A DNA stretch of 64,000 nt from Heliocybe sulcata (lineage: Eukaryota > Basidiomycota > Agaricomycetes > Gloeophyllales > Gloeophyllaceae). Made by a program: the position numbers and the translations under genes. This document shows positions 10,898-23,823 of the stretch, in pieces. The notes beneath the pieces are model-generated. The model ran no database searches. It was not told the origin of the DNA and saw only the letters and a program-made list of their open reading frames with translations. Position 1 is the first letter of the stretch, and each line of letters starts with the position of its first letter. Where the stretch lies: positions 942,978 to 1,006,977 of the forward strand of contig ML213511.1 of NCBI GenBank assembly GCA_004369045.1, written 5' to 3'.

Positions 10898-13800
10898 TTG
10901 GAAGTTCACTTTGAGCTCGTTGATATCAGTCGTTGCCAGAGGGCAGGGTGTGGCTCGAGACGTAGCCGTCCGAGTGCCTCTCTTATATGCGTCCGACGAG
11001 CACAGCCACTCGGAAGTAAAGAAGCGCTGGTTCCACGTGGCTTATGTCGAAGCACCATTGTTCGTCGATCAACGGCTCGTCCAGGACCTCCGGCACACTT
11101 CCGGTAAGCCATATTCGCTGCCGTGAAGGCCAGTCATGGCGCTCATTTCCAATGTCTATGAGAGTGACTCAGTCCGTACGATCATTGCTCAGAAGAGCGA
11201 CGAAATTCTTCTGATAAGCGCCTTATGATCAACGTCTACAAGTACTATTGTCATTGAGCTTGTTGCAAGACTTGCATTTCGTGGACCTCTGGGCTGATGA
11301 ACGTTGCCGAGGGCCCGGAACCACTCTGCTATTCAGCCTAGAAACGCAGTCGGTAGAGCAGACTCACACCGAGCTGATTCGGAGAACGATACGCGTGCCC
11401 CTCTGTGCGTGCCAGGTATTCTCGAGGAGCAGACCCAACTTGTCTCTGGACTCGGATCATTGCTGAATTAACGTACATGATAAAAATCACAGCAACTGAA
11501 GAAGGAATACTGTGGCCGACAATGCTGTATATGGAAAAGCAAGATAAGCAGCCTGCACGCCTGCTAGGCTCGTCGTGGGTTGAGAATATCGAACATAATC
11601 TACTCCAATCGCATCAACGTGATGAGGATGCGGCGTAAATCTCGAGTCCTAGTACGTCGGCCTGCGTGTAGGAGACCGTGAGGTCTACCACAGTTCCTAA
11701 ACGTGCTCTAAGCAAATCACGACCATTCAACCTGAGCAGTGCATGATAGGATCAGTGTGCCGCAGACACCGAATGCGGAGGTCACGTACGCCGCAAGCAT
11801 GGAGTTGACATATACTAGGCACGAGCCTCAGCCATCAATCAGAATTGGAGGAGCACGAGCACCTACACCTGCCATTGACAAAGACGAAGGCGATTGGCAC
11901 CATCGTCCCGGGGAAGAGCACATACTTCGAGGACGATCAGCAAGGGGAATAAGACGACGCACGGGGTACTGACTGAAGCTAATATACAACTGCTAATGAC
12001 GCTGAAGGCACTTCAATCAGAGCGAAGAATGAAAGATCATGCATCATACCATGTAAGAAGACCAGTAGCTATGGTGTATGCGACGATGGCACTGAGAACA
12101 TATTTCATCGGTCTACAGTGTAGCTGATCAGCGATACACGAGTCTCGTGAGCTTGTACGACAGCGCACCTGGACGTCTTTGGGGCCCGTCTCCGCGCGTT
12201 GTACAGGACGTAATACATACCGATAATCATGCCAAGGTCGGTGACCAGAGCGGACGTTTGGCCAACGATAACTAAGATCTTGTAGAACACCTGTCAGACC
12301 ATGAAAGTTGTTCCTCGTGATTAAGCATACTCCTAGCAATCGACGGCCTCGTGTATCACCGGCAGCGGTGTTAGGGTCCTCAGAGCGGAAGTGAATGCTG
12401 TGAATGATCTCAGTTATGCCTCTGAAGGGGTCCGCTCATAGTCTGACATACTATTCCTGGAGGTATACTACAAGGACGCGTCAAAATGGTCTGACCATGC
12501 TTATTGGTGAATCCACTCACCTATACTCATCGCTTGTCCTCACGTCACGATGGCGTTCTGGCTTGCAAATAAGAATAATGGCTCACCAAGACAATATGTA
12601 GCGGGAGCCATCTGGATAATTAAATGACCGTGAGCAGCATGATATCAGAGTATGACAGTGAGTTACTAGTAGGAGCATCTTCTTTCTGTGTGCCACTGCG
12701 AGGTAAAGAGTAATGAATGCGGGTTCACGGCACAGACAGAGCCGACTGAACGCACATTTCCATAGCCTTCCGATGTAAAAGCTGGCGACCTATGTCAAGG
12801 GCGCAGTGTCGGAAAATAGGCGATTACGCACCTTTCCACAACAAAGCGAATAAGATCCTACGACCCAGTTACATATTCTTCTAGATCAGATATTTACCAG
12901 ATGAGGCTCACCGACATAAAGAATTGGGCCTTGCATGCGTACATCATTCACAAACAAATACGAGCATTAATAATATATTTTGACATACAGGAACACTCCT
13001 AGGGACCTGATGTTGAAGCACAATGTTAGTGCGTATCTTAGCGCGACCACACGTACCACACTCCTTCTAAGCATTCGCGTGGACTGCCGCTGCATCGCGG
13101 TTTGAGCCAGAACCATAACGCGTGCGTCATTAAGACTTGGTAAAGTGTATCTAGCTGAACAGACGTTAGAATCTCGGCGCTACGACGACTATCCCGACTC
13201 ACGAACACTACAAGGAGAACCTACAAATTGAGCCAACTCTTATTATACCTTCAGCCAGGCATGAGCGAAGGGCTTACTTGTAATTTTATAAGCATTCTAT
13301 CGTCACGATAGCTCCTGTAGTACGCGATAACCTGACCCAACGTGACGCCGTACAACCTAGGGAATAGGTGAGTACGTGAGCAGCAAAATGAATAGGAAAT
13401 AGCGTCTGCATACATCGTGGAGATGGTACCCCCTATCAGACCTGCGCCATAAGTAAGGGATGACGGGGAAGTCGACATGAGATGCAGGCATCAAGAGAAG
13501 TCAAGCGATGCCGCTACTGCATCACTCTTACTTATATTGGTACCGCAGCCATGCGATTTTCCAGGTTTCGTCTAGTCTAATCACGAGTCTTGACAGCTGT
13601 CATTCAGTCAGTACTGCGGCACCGTAGGAGATAGGCGCCTCGAAGCGGAATTATTGTGACCAGGAAAGGGACGCCGTACCTGCAGGGCAGGGATGGAATC
13701 CATGACCGAAAGATGTAAGCCACCCTACACTGATGTACTACACATTTTGCGGTTGTTGCTGGATCCTTCGCAAGGACCAGGCGCTCAAATGAAGGCTATA

Positions 13801-15629
13801 CATGGAGAGGTGCCAGGCACGGTGCCGGCCGCTCGGATCCAATCTACAACCTCACTTTACGGCATGATGTGTGATCTTCTTTGAGATTGGCGCTCTCGAT
13901 ACAGTTAAGGCTCCGTACACTGAGGAGATACAACATGGGACACTCACTGCCTTGTCTTGGTGAGGTTGAAACGCCTAGAACTCCTGAGCTGGTACTCCAG
14001 GGCCCGCCGCCATCAATTAGAACGACAACACAGCATAAAGCGGCGCAACGCAGAGAGAGCGAAATGTTTGAAGAATTGGCAGCAACCTTCGCACCGGCAT
14101 CGCCTTGGTGTGGCAGTATCGATCCATGCTCGTGAGCCTTCCTAGTCGTGCTCCCAGTTTAGCACGAGAGTTCAACCTGATGCGCCGTTTCATGTTAAAT
14201 GGATAGCGTCGGCCTGGGAAGACTGGTTTACTCACGCAAGCAGCACAGACTTGGCGTAGACTAGAGTGTAACACTTCATCAAGTTCCGATCATGGACGGA
14301 AAAGCAAAAGATAGAAGGTACTAGGGGCTGCGCTCGCGATCATCAAAGGTATAATACCAGGCGTGTTAAAGGATGCACACACCCATAGCCGCCACAGACG
14401 CGGAGGGCCGTCATCTGATCTGAGCCACGCCATTCAACAAACATACCGCTGCTTACCATGTCGACAGGTTATTATCGACCGTATAATCCACGACTGCTCT
14501 CAACAACGGACGCCATGCCGCTTTGATTGAAGAGCTCAAGTAACTAGTCGAGCAGACTAAGAATCGAGAGGGGTGATCTCTCGATATTCAGCTGACGATC
14601 TAACATACTTCAGATACAGCCCGATCCAAGAGGGTCGCCTTACCTTCATATATCAGGTGCCTCAGAAGTAATGCGCGATAGCCGCTTCGGTGTACAGCAT
14701 CTGGTGATAGACCATGACCATTGCGATTCGCTAGCTCAGGTTTAATACTGCAGGTCGCGACAACTAGGCCGAATGCGCGTGTCATAAGCTTCTTTTCTTC
14801 GTGCTCCGATGGTATCGGGAGATGGTCCCGCTACAACGAGCCGGGTGTATGAGCGCTACTCAACTCCCGTCAGGGGAGAACGAGCGCGCGTCACTCACCT
14901 CCTGCGCATTCCCAATTCGTCGGCGCACTTCTTTCCAGATATACCTTTGCCTGCGTAGGACATGACACTAGGATCTCGCTATCAAGGCCCCCGGTAAGGA
15001 TGCCCTCTGAACCTCGCTCTCGCAGAGATAACAGCAGTCCGCAAAAGCTCAGTTTACATGTCGAGTCTTTTGTAACGAGGAGAATCTATTGAAGACTTGC
15101 TCAACAGAGGCTAGTGACGTGGCCGGTATCGGAACTCGCTCACCCGCAGAAAGTTAATATTGCATTCATATCGAGATTGTCCCAGGTTGCCAACCCCAAT
15201 CCAATAATGAACGCTGCAAGGCATCCATAAGTCGCGCGGATAATGGTCAAACGAAGGACGGTGTAGAGCAACAGAAGCCTGATCATCTTGCGCGTGACAG
15301 TGTACAGCTTTCCCTGATTGCAGTGTAAGCACCCTCTACATCATAAGCGGCATAACTCACGATGACTCGGACACGCAAGATCGGGTAAGAAGGCCCGGCT
15401 AGACGACCATCACTGCATTGTTCTTTGGCGAGCCACACGGCTAAAATCACGTGACCGCCGCGTTTCTTTATTCGCCTGATTGAGACTTCTCGCAAGTGGC
15501 GTGCGGCATGCTATATATAAAGGAACCATCACTGCCAGACGTGACTCTGCCATCTTCCGCGTCTAGCCACACCCGAGCCTGCACACATATCGTTAGATTT
15601 GCTTACCTCGGACGCCGCATTTGTCCAAC
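10898..15629. other. 4.7-kb gene desert between divergent coiled-coil genes
   Basis: No protein family, tRNA, rRNA, terminal repeat or long tandem repeat is recognised. All six frames are densely interrupted by stops, and codon use does not look coding. The two flanking genes point away from this block, so both promoters lie at its edges. Much of the interior may be a mutated mobile-element remnant, but no reverse-transcriptase or transposase motif is readable. It is unusually long for this window. Confidence 0.5.
15512..15521 (+). promoter_or_regulatory. TATA box upstream of coiled-coil gene
   Basis: The sequence TATATATAAA lies about 110 bp before the ATG at 15630. This spacing and sequence fit a fungal core promoter for the downstream gene. 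Confidence 0.55.
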
Positions 15630-17064
15630 ATGCTGGCCAGCACCCAATCGACCTCATGTTCTACCTTGGAGCCACCGACTCCGGCACAAAGACGTCGGTC
15701 GCCGTCTAGCGAACCGCCCACACAGGATGACTCTAGCACTGACGGGAAAAGCCCGGAGCAGTACGCCACCATGAACGAGCTGCAGTCGGTCGTCGACACC
15801 ATGGAGAAGATAATGAAAGACCAGTTCGGGGCCACTCGAGAGCTTCTCCAGGGCATCGAGGAGTCGCGGCAAGTAGATGAACAGACCGTGAAAGACGCTC
15901 TGTCTCGAGTTGAAAAGCGACTGGCTAGTCAAGAGAAAAAGTTGGAGCAAACAATCGAGATCTTGAAGCAGTCCATCAATAGCCACAGCATGACGCTGGT
16001 GAGGAGGATTCAGGGATTGGAGTTGTTGATCTTGAGCGCCGAGGATCGATTCGGGAGGATCGAGAATGCCCTCAGGGATGATGCCACTGGTACAACGTGC
16101 GTTGAGCAGACATCGCGTTGCTACCCAATACTGAGAGCTATTCATCTTGCGCAGAGCGCCCGCCACTCCCAGAATAGAGACCAAACGCGCGTCTCCGCCG
16201 CCCGAGGCCGACCGAGAGCCGTCGACGAGCGCCAGTCCGGGACCTTCAAATGTCAAGTGGACAAGGCGAGAGTCCAGCGTTCACCCTGAAGCCCGTACGC
16301 CTTCATCGCAGCCAGATCCGGATCCGTTGGGACCATCGACGTCTACAAGGCCAAGCGGCCCGCGGTCGATTGTAGCCTGCGAAACCTCGACAGACGGGGC
16401 AAAATCGCTTCGCCGAGAAGCAACCGTCTTCAACCTCAACGACACTAGCACACCGGCGTTGTCACGTCAAACTTTGACAGGGACAGCTAATGGTATGTAT
16501 GCTGGGTTCGCGGCATGGACCGGGAAGGAAGGGCGGTGTGTTCCCCCGCAGGCCTCAGGTTCTGGCACGGAAACGGAGGCACCATCTGCAAGGCGAACGG
16601 CAGCGGGACTTCCGATGAAAGAGATATCAGCGATTTCGACGGAGAAGGCGATGTGGGGCGATAAGAAGATCAAAAATTTGGAGTCCAGAGACGAGGACGC
16701 TGATGCTGGCGAACAGCCCGGTGACAACGTCGCTAAGTGTCCCGAAGAACACGAGACCAAGCCAAAGCAGAGGAATGCACAGGATAGGGAGGGAAATATG
16801 AAGGAAGCAAAATCCGGTAAGAATGCCGATCGAGCTGCTGCTGCCTCTTCGTCCGACGCAAGCGCAGCTGTCGGTTTGCAGAGAGTCATCTCACAAACAG
16901 AAAGGTGCGACATACGACCTACGACGGAGGAGAGCCAAGGTTGCCGGCGTTCAACGAGGAAGAGGAACCGCGAAGCAGGCGAAGAAACGCAGCCATCCGC
17001 GCCTTCGACCGAAGGGTCCTCCAAAGCAACGAACAAACGCCGCAAGAATTCGAACGGGAAATGA
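15630..17064 (+). CDS. Coiled-coil protein with disordered basic C-terminus
   Basis: The family is not recognised. Exons 15630-16096 and 16155-17064 join in frame to 458 residues. The N-terminal 45 residues are Ser/Pro/Thr-rich. Residues 48-150 form a coiled coil (NELQSVVDTMEKIMKDQF, then RVEKRLASQEKKLEQTIEIL). The rest is disordered and Ser/Pro/Glu-rich, ending in basic clusters (RRSTRKRNRE and NKRRKNSNGK) suggestive of nuclear targeting. The same order of parts occurs in the minus-strand gene at 9808-10897. A further intron in the second exon is possible near 16494-16550 but would change frame, so it is not used. Confidence 0.55.
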
Positions 17065-17497
17065 CGGAGAGGCAGCGATTGAGTTGGCCCTAGGAAGATT
17101 TGTGCATGTAACTTGCATGTAACTAGACTGAATTAGCATCCCTTTGCAGTCCAGCGACCGCATCGCAAGCCATGCTTCATTCTCACCATCGACCAGTCCG
17201 ATTTTCTCATTGCACAGGATAAGCGGGGCCCATTAAATGCAGCTATTAAATGCAGGCCTTAACTTCGGTCGGTAACGGTCTTTTGTAGAGAGTAAAGACA
17301 GCTTGCAGCGCCAGGGGAAGGGGTAGAGGAGAGAGTTGGGAATTCGAAAGAGCTATGAAGGCGGCATCGGCACCGGGCTTACGGCGTATTAACGGCACTC
17401 CACCCAAAATTGACGTCGTGCTCCGGACGTTGACCTACACGTTCAACTCGGCCTAACCTCTGCCTTGGTGTGCTGACTAGCGGGTGTTCCTCCCACA
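17065..17497. other. Intergenic region upstream of TOM70
   Basis: This region holds the 3' end of the coiled-coil gene and the TOM70 promoter. A short local duplication, attaaatgcag repeated near 17233-17254, is visible. No gene is seen. Confidence 0.4.
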
Positions 17498-19613
17498 ATG
17501 TCGGAAAATGCCTCAAATTCGTCGCTTGTCGACCGCGTTCAGTCGTTTGTCGCGGAGAACAGACGCGCGGTGCTCATCGGCACAGCAGCGGCTGTTGTAG
17601 CAGCTGCAGGCGTCGCTTACTATGCTTCGACGTCCAGTCGGCCACCAAGCGCAGGGGATGTGGAGAAGGGGGAGACAAAGAAGAAGGACAAGAAGAAGAG
17701 CAAGTCCTCGAGGAAGCGGAAGAATGCGAAGGATAAGGATGGTCCCATCCTCGAGGAGCGAAAACCCAAGACGGCAGAGGTATCGTCGGACGAGGGTGAG
17801 GGGTACTTTATTAGCCATTGTGCATGCTTAACGTTACATGATAGAGGATGTCGAGTACAGCGCGGAGCAAATCGCTGCAATGTCAGAGGAGGAGAAGATC
17901 AAAGTCGCCGCGTCTCTGAAGGCCAAAGGCAATAGTGCCTACCAGTCTCGCAGATTCTCTGCTGCAGCAGACTTCTACACTCGTGCTATCGCCGTTTCAC
18001 CAAAACCCGAACCTGTTTTCTACAGCAACCGTGCCGCGTGCTACGTCAACATGAGCCCACCCAAATATGAACAGGTAGTGGAGGACTGCGACGCAGCGCT
18101 AAAGCTGGACTCGTTATATGTGAAGGCACTCAACCGTCGAGCGATGGCGCTGGAGGCACTAGACCGGCTGGAGGATGCTTTGCGGGACTTCACGGCTGCG
18201 ACGATTCTCGACAAGTTCCAGAACGAGACATCCGCTCAGTCGGTTGAGCGGGTCCTCAAGAAGCTGTCGACGCGCAAAGCGACAGAGATCTTGGCTAACA
18301 GGGAGAAGCGGTTGCCATCGCATACCTTCGTGACTGCGTACTTTGCTGCCTTCCGGTCGAGGCCTCTGCCGACGCTCCCCGAGAACCCGACGCAGGGCGA
18401 CGAGACGCTCCTCAAGGCTTTGCAGGCCCTGGAGGCGGCAGATTATCCCCATGCTATGACCCTGACGAATGAGGCGCTTGAGCAGGGTATCTCATTCGAT
18501 GACGGGAAAGCGGAAGGCCTGAACCTGAGCGGTACCTTCAAGTCAGTCACTATGAAGTATTTGCAGTAATGTCAACTGACTTCAATAGATTCCTAGTCGG
18601 TGATATCCCCGGTGCTAAGGAAGATTTGCTCCGCTCCGTCGAGATCGTCCCTTCATACACACAGAGCTGGGTGAAACTCGCCAGCGTGTACATGGAGCAA
18701 GGCGATCCTCCCAAAGCATTTGAGGCCTTCGAGGAGGCGATCAAGCATAATCCTAAAGACCCGGATATTTTCTACCACCGTGGTCAAGGTGAGCGGAATA
18801 ACGGACATATCATTATCAACACGGAACTGACTCATCTCAGTGCTGTTCATCATGAATGAATTCACAAGGGCTGCCGATGATTACACGAAATCCACAGAAT
18901 TGGACTCCAACTTCGTCTTCAGCCACATACAACTCGCAGTTGCTCAATACAAGTCTGGTGCACTGTCGAGTAGTATGGCTACCTTCCGGCGGACGCTGAA
19001 GGCTTTCCCGCAGCGGAGCGAGCCCCAAAACTACTAGTAAGTCTCGACACTTGATTGAGGTCAGAATATTAGTAATGTCTCGCAGTGGTGAACTCCTACT
19101 TGATCAGCAGCGTTTTCAAGATGCTGTGGAGAAGTTCGACCGCGCAATCGAGCTCGAGAGAGCGAAGTAAGCGTCCGGTCCATTTATCCTATGCGTATGC
19201 TGATCTGCGCCCGCAGAGCTCCCCCCATGAACGTACTTCCATTAGTGAACAAGGGTCTCGCTTTGTATCAATGGAAGCAAGACATCACTGCTGCCGAACG
19301 GTGCTGTGACGAGGCATTGGAGATTGACCCGGAGTGCGAGGCCGCCGTCGCCACCCTTGCTCAATTGAGTTTGCAGCAAGGGAAGATTGACAGGGCTGTG
19401 CAGATGTTCGAACGGCAGTCAGAACTCGCGAGGAGCGAGCCGGAGCTTGCGAACGCCTTGACGTACCAATTTGTGAGTACCTGTTACCGCCGATGTAATG
19501 CGCTCTTGCTGACGCGCCCTGTTTATCAGGCGTCCTGGGCACAGCTGGACTTCATGAAGAACTACCCGCAGCTTGCGGAGTCTCTGAGTCAGCTCGCGTT
19601 GAACATGCAGTGA
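17498..19613 (+). CDS. TOM70: Mitochondrial import receptor Tom70
   Basis: Tom70 is the outer-membrane receptor that takes chaperone-bound precursors, such as carrier proteins, and passes them to the TOM core. Seven exons (17498-17795, 17845-18541, 18589-18788, 18841-19036, 19086-19166, 19217-19472, 19530-19613) join to 603 residues, the usual size. A single membrane anchor lies near residues 24-48 (AVLIGTAAAVVAAAGVAYYA), followed by a lysine-rich linker facing the cytosol. TPR repeats follow: the clamp-type N-terminal set starts at AASLKAKGNSAYQSRRFSAA, and the C-terminal set includes SWVKLASVYMEQGDPPKAFE. It ends at QLALNMQ. Nothing is missing. Confidence 0.94.
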
Positions 19614-20038
19614 TGTGGCACTCGGCGTCGTGGTTGGCATGGTGTCACAGATAGTCTGGCCGTGCTCGGTCTAGTTTACCCTCCCAAAAGTTCCATATTA
19701 GTTACGGCTTTCTACCGCTCTTATAATACCACTACCCCTTGCCACGTCGTGCCACGCCGCGTCTGAATCCCATACCGTGGTCCGGATGTCCTCTCTGATC
19801 TCCATGGCTTGCGGCTATCGCTTAGATCAGATGCATCATCGCAGACGGCACATGCTTCGCGTCCGAGCGGCCATAACTTCCGTTGCTCGCTGACCAGTCC
19901 TGCTCTGCCATCATCATTCCCGACGTCGACCGTCTGCTTCTTATACCTTCCTGGGCTGTACTCACTAGGCCATTCTTATACCATTTCTCTGAGCGTAGCT
20001 GGTCTAACGGTGTATATCACTCCACACTCCTGTGAAAG
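19614..20038. other. Intergenic spacer
   Basis: The spacer lies between TOM70 and the next plus-strand gene. It is pyrimidine-rich toward the downstream ATG, as is common in fungal 5' leaders. No gene or clear motif is recognised. Confidence 0.35.
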
Positions 20039-22227
20039 ATGTCTACGGATTCTGCTTCATCCACACCTCTTCTGCTTACGCCGGAGTCGACGGGCTCGAC
20101 AGCTCCCTCCTCGGTTTCGTCTGAAGTCAAGAAATCAAGACGGCAGACTGCGTTTTACCCCAACATGAAGTCGTCGGCGAAGCCGCAGAAGCCGTTTAGC
20201 AGGAGCGCGGCGAAGAGGGAGAGCGTGATGGCGCTGGGAAGCATCGAGCATCTGCAACATTATTTCACAAAGACAGGGCTTAGTGCGCAGCAAGAGTGAG
20301 TGCATGTTGCAAGTAGTTGAAACGTCCGTTTAGGACGCGCTACTGACAGGATGGTACAGAGCGGGCAAGGAGAGGAAGGGACTCAGGCCGGCCTTGGGCG
20401 GTCTGCAGAGCATCAGCACCGAGATCGCTAATCAACCGTCAGCGTCAGATTTACCGCCAACACCCGCAGCGCCCCAGGTTCAAAGGCCAACGTTCCCTCC
20501 GTACGTCAAGACCTTCGAGACCAACCCGGACGCGTTACGTGCCGGAGTCATCGAGGACCTCACAGAGGTGAACCAGGCATGGGAACTCGAAGAAGATCAG
20601 CCGACTTTCCATCCAGATCAGTCGCTCTTAGGCGCGGAGAATGGCACGAAGAAGGGGACTGCAGGCAATGTGGATGTGCTAAACCTCCTCAAGATCAGCA
20701 CGCATGCTGTGCGATCTGTCAGGAACTACCTCATATCGCTTCCAGATGACTCCATCGTTCGTATTCGCGACGACTACCGGCCCAGAGCCACACCAAGCAA
20801 GCCGATAGTCAAGCGTACCATCTCTCAGAGCAACACGAACTCAGACCCGCTGGCAATGATCAGAAGGTCGGCGCTGGAGGTTCTGTCCGCGCTCCGTGAA
20901 CTCGAGGAGAAGTCGCGACTACCTCTATCGGACGATGCCTATGATGCGCAAAGCGACCATGGTTCGTCGTTACACGACACAGGTTCTCACTCCCGTGTAG
21001 GATCACCTGTCCATATGGGCGACGACGACCACGAGGATATCGAACCCACAATCGCGTTCTCTCTTGTCAAGGTCCGCGGCCGTAATGAATCTGTGCCTGT
21101 TTGGGAAGATGAGAACGTAGACTTCAACGAGTTGACGGAGGAGGAGATGCAGAAGCGCGAGCACTGGGACGAGAGGCTCATCTTAGGTGGTGGCTGGCTA
21201 TACAAGCAAGACATCCGCTCCGAGCACCTCGACAAGGAACGGCAGACAATGCGGCACTATCTGGATCTAGTAGATGATGTTCTTTTCGGAGGACGAAAGC
21301 ATGGCCAGAGAGGCTGGCTACGCGAACGTGCCGCGAAGAACAAGGGAAGGCGCGTCAGCGCTGGTGACATGGAGAGTTATTCAGATTATAGCTCCAGAAG
21401 GTCAACACGAAGAGTCGTCTCAGCGAACATGCTAGATTCGATACGGAACCTGACCGTCACGGAGGAGCCGGAACCTATGGAGTCACTGGCAGAAGAAGAA
21501 GAAGAAATCGTTGACGACGATGACCTACCAGAATGGGCGCAGCGCAATGCCTTCGAAGGCAGTCCGCTCGGTAAGTCATGTATCATCACACTGAGGAGGT
21601 GTTTCTGATTTTGGCTGTCGTAAGGTCGAACATACGCCGTTTTGTCCGCTCTGCTTCCCCCAGAGCTCCTTTCGACTCTACCACCACCACCGCCCGACCG
21701 TTCTGCACTGCTGCAGGCTTTGTCATCCGGGCAATTGCTATGTGTGGCATATAATGTCGGTGTTCGGCAGTCTCGGAAACCCTGGGGGTTTATCAACAAA
21801 CACGAGATTCACGACATCGTCGCCATGGAGCAGAAGTTGAGTGCTGAGGAAAAGGAGGAGAAGCATAAGGCTGGCTGGACATACCGGCGTTTAGATAACC
21901 TTCGGTTATGGTCGGGGTAAGCCGTACTACTTCGTGAATTGATAAAGTGCTCATTCCACTGTTGGCAGCGGTCTCAAGCTACGGTACTCTTTGCCTATCC
22001 AAATTCTTCCTAAACCTGGTGTTCCTCTCAATCTGAATGTGACGCCCACCCCCTCCCCTCAGCCCTCCCCATCCGCGTTGAGGACAAAGTTTTCAGCGGC
22101 AGAAATGCCATTTACCTTCGATACGCGGGTGATCGCGCGTAAGGACCAGGGCTGGGAGGAGATGCTCGAGACGGCTGTAGTCAAATGGGCAGACGCTATT
22201 GCCGAGGAGCGGAGAGGCGAACGATAA
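20039..22227 (+). CDS. Conserved fungal hypothetical protein with CH-like segment
   Basis: Exons 20039-20295, 20360-21570, 21625-21916 and 21969-22227 join in frame to 672 residues. The N-terminus is Ser/Thr-rich and disordered. A conserved stretch from about residue 125 contains PYVKTFETNPDALRAGVIED, and an acidic run lies near residue 480. After residue 490, a segment with LLQALSSGQLLCVAYNVGVR and SRKPWGFI resembles part of a calponin-homology domain, followed by WTYRRLDNLRLW. The CH assignment rests on this local resemblance only. The protein may bind the cytoskeleton, but no function can be stated. The reading is intact throughout. Confidence 0.65.
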
Positions 22228-22548
22228 GTGTCAAGATCTGTGGGGTGATGCATGTTTATGTGGCAGAATAGCCTATGCTTTCGACATTACCCTTGATACC
22301 TCGCACGTTATACTACCATATACTTGTGGAAATTCTGTACGTCCTACCAGAGTCGCAGTGTCGTGATAGCTGTACATCTATGGCTTACCGACCGTTCAGA
22401 TGACTAAACAACCCAAGAGAGAGGTAATTAGGTCTGCCTTTAAGAGACTAAAGAATAGAATGCTATTACTCCATGAAGCAGTGTTTACTTATGCGGAGCT
22501 GGAGTCAGCGACAGCATAGCTGTAACGAGGTCACCTACTTGCGTAGAA
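22228..22548. other. Convergent spacer
   Basis: This 320-bp spacer lies between the 3' ends of the hypothetical protein and tafazzin. It should contain both polyadenylation regions. No gene is seen. Confidence 0.35.
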
Positions 22549-23823
22549 CTACTTCCCAAGTCTGTCTCCAGATACCGACCTTCCAAGAGCTTCCACTTCG
22601 CGTCTGATCACTTCCGTGACCTCACTCCGTACTCGTGCCATTTCCTCCCACAACTTACCATCATGCTCCCGGTACCTCTGGGTATACGCAGGCACGGAAT
22701 GCGCAATCGTCTCACCTATCCAACCTCCGCCGTGTTTGACATTGCCAGATTGGGATGTCGAGGAGGGGATGTGCACGTCAGCCGGGTCCCTATTGATACT
22801 CGCAAGGGCAGATTGAATTTTCTCGGCCGGAATGGGTGAGCCGAACGTGACGCTCAAGTCGACACCGGGGCGAGGGAAGAATTTGTAGGGTGTTGATCTG
22901 CCTTCTGGCATGAGTTTATCGAAGCCTATAGTTTATATGTCATGGATACTCCACAGACGAATCTTACCATCTACTAAACGCACCTGTTATCCATGTCGGA
23001 ATAATGATTGGAGGCAAGTTCGTCTCCATGAGCATACGACCTCTGGCGGTACGGTAAATAATTTCAGTGCACGCTTCGGCTAGGTTGAGAGCTAACATAC
23101 ATGCCCCATTTGAACCGTGCCAGGTGGGCGACGCCGTGCTCTTCATGGTAGTCCTTTGGCTGGTAAACCTTGCCTTCACCGAATAAGTGGACCTGATCGA
23201 AAGTGATTGTTTGTACTCTTTGCTCTAATTCCTTGGACTTACCCATCCACCTCCATTCAGTTTTGCTACAGCCGTGTCGACGGACGGTTGGTATATTCCT
23301 TTACCTCGGAATGTTTCAAGCACTTGTCCGTGCCGGAAGAAAGCAGAGAAGATCCTTCCTGACAAAATATGATGTCAAATTTGACTATGCTCGAGTATAG
23401 CAGCTGATGCTCACGGGTTCGTGAATATGATATCATGCGCCCCCAACGCCCATCTAGTAGTCCTTTCATTGAAATATGTGCGCCAAGGCATTATCCCCCA
23501 TAATAGCGGATCATCAAGCCTACGTAGTCAATACACTCAGAGAGCAGTCTATCAAGGGGCAGCAACGCTGTTACATACGTGGAAAGATGGTTCGCGACTG
23601 GCGCAATATTATGAGCTATTTCCAAGAATTGCATCCCGCTTCGACACAGAAACGCACCTGTGACAATTCCGCGACCATTTTCCCGCTCTCTTGACTGCAA
23701 TGCTTGCAAAAGAATATCCAGGCCCGTGATCGAAACGGAGGAACAAAATCCTATCTTCAGGAAGGCTTTGCACGTGAGCCCGACAGTTGCGACGTTGGCT
23801 CTGGAGAGGAAGCTGGCCGCCAT
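22549..23823 (-). CDS. TAZ1: Tafazzin, cardiolipin-remodelling transacylase
   Basis: Tafazzin moves acyl chains between phospholipids and monolysocardiolipin in mitochondrial membranes. Seven exons (23658-23823, 23579-23597, 23415-23519, 23243-23354, 23101-23192, 22984-23042, 22549-22925) join in frame to 309 residues. The acyltransferase HX4D motif is intact at VANHLSTLDDP and is assembled across a 19-bp exon. Other landmarks are RTTRWALGAHDIIFTNP, FRHGQVLETFRGKGIYQPSV, WVHLFGEGKV, NLPPIIIPTWITGFDKLMPE, then FFPRPGVDLSVTFGSPI. The N-terminal VGLTCKAFL segment fits the membrane-associating part of fungal members. The gene is complete and is divergent from the DMT transporter. Confidence 0.93.

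Noticed and set aside
16467-17045. A 192-residue minus-strand open frame
   Set aside because: It overlaps the second exon of the plus-strand coiled-coil gene and shows only composition mirrored from it.
9808-17064. A mating-type-like locus, because two genes are divergently transcribed
   Set aside because: Neither protein contains a homeodomain or a pheromone-receptor pattern, and no mitochondrial intermediate peptidase gene is nearby.
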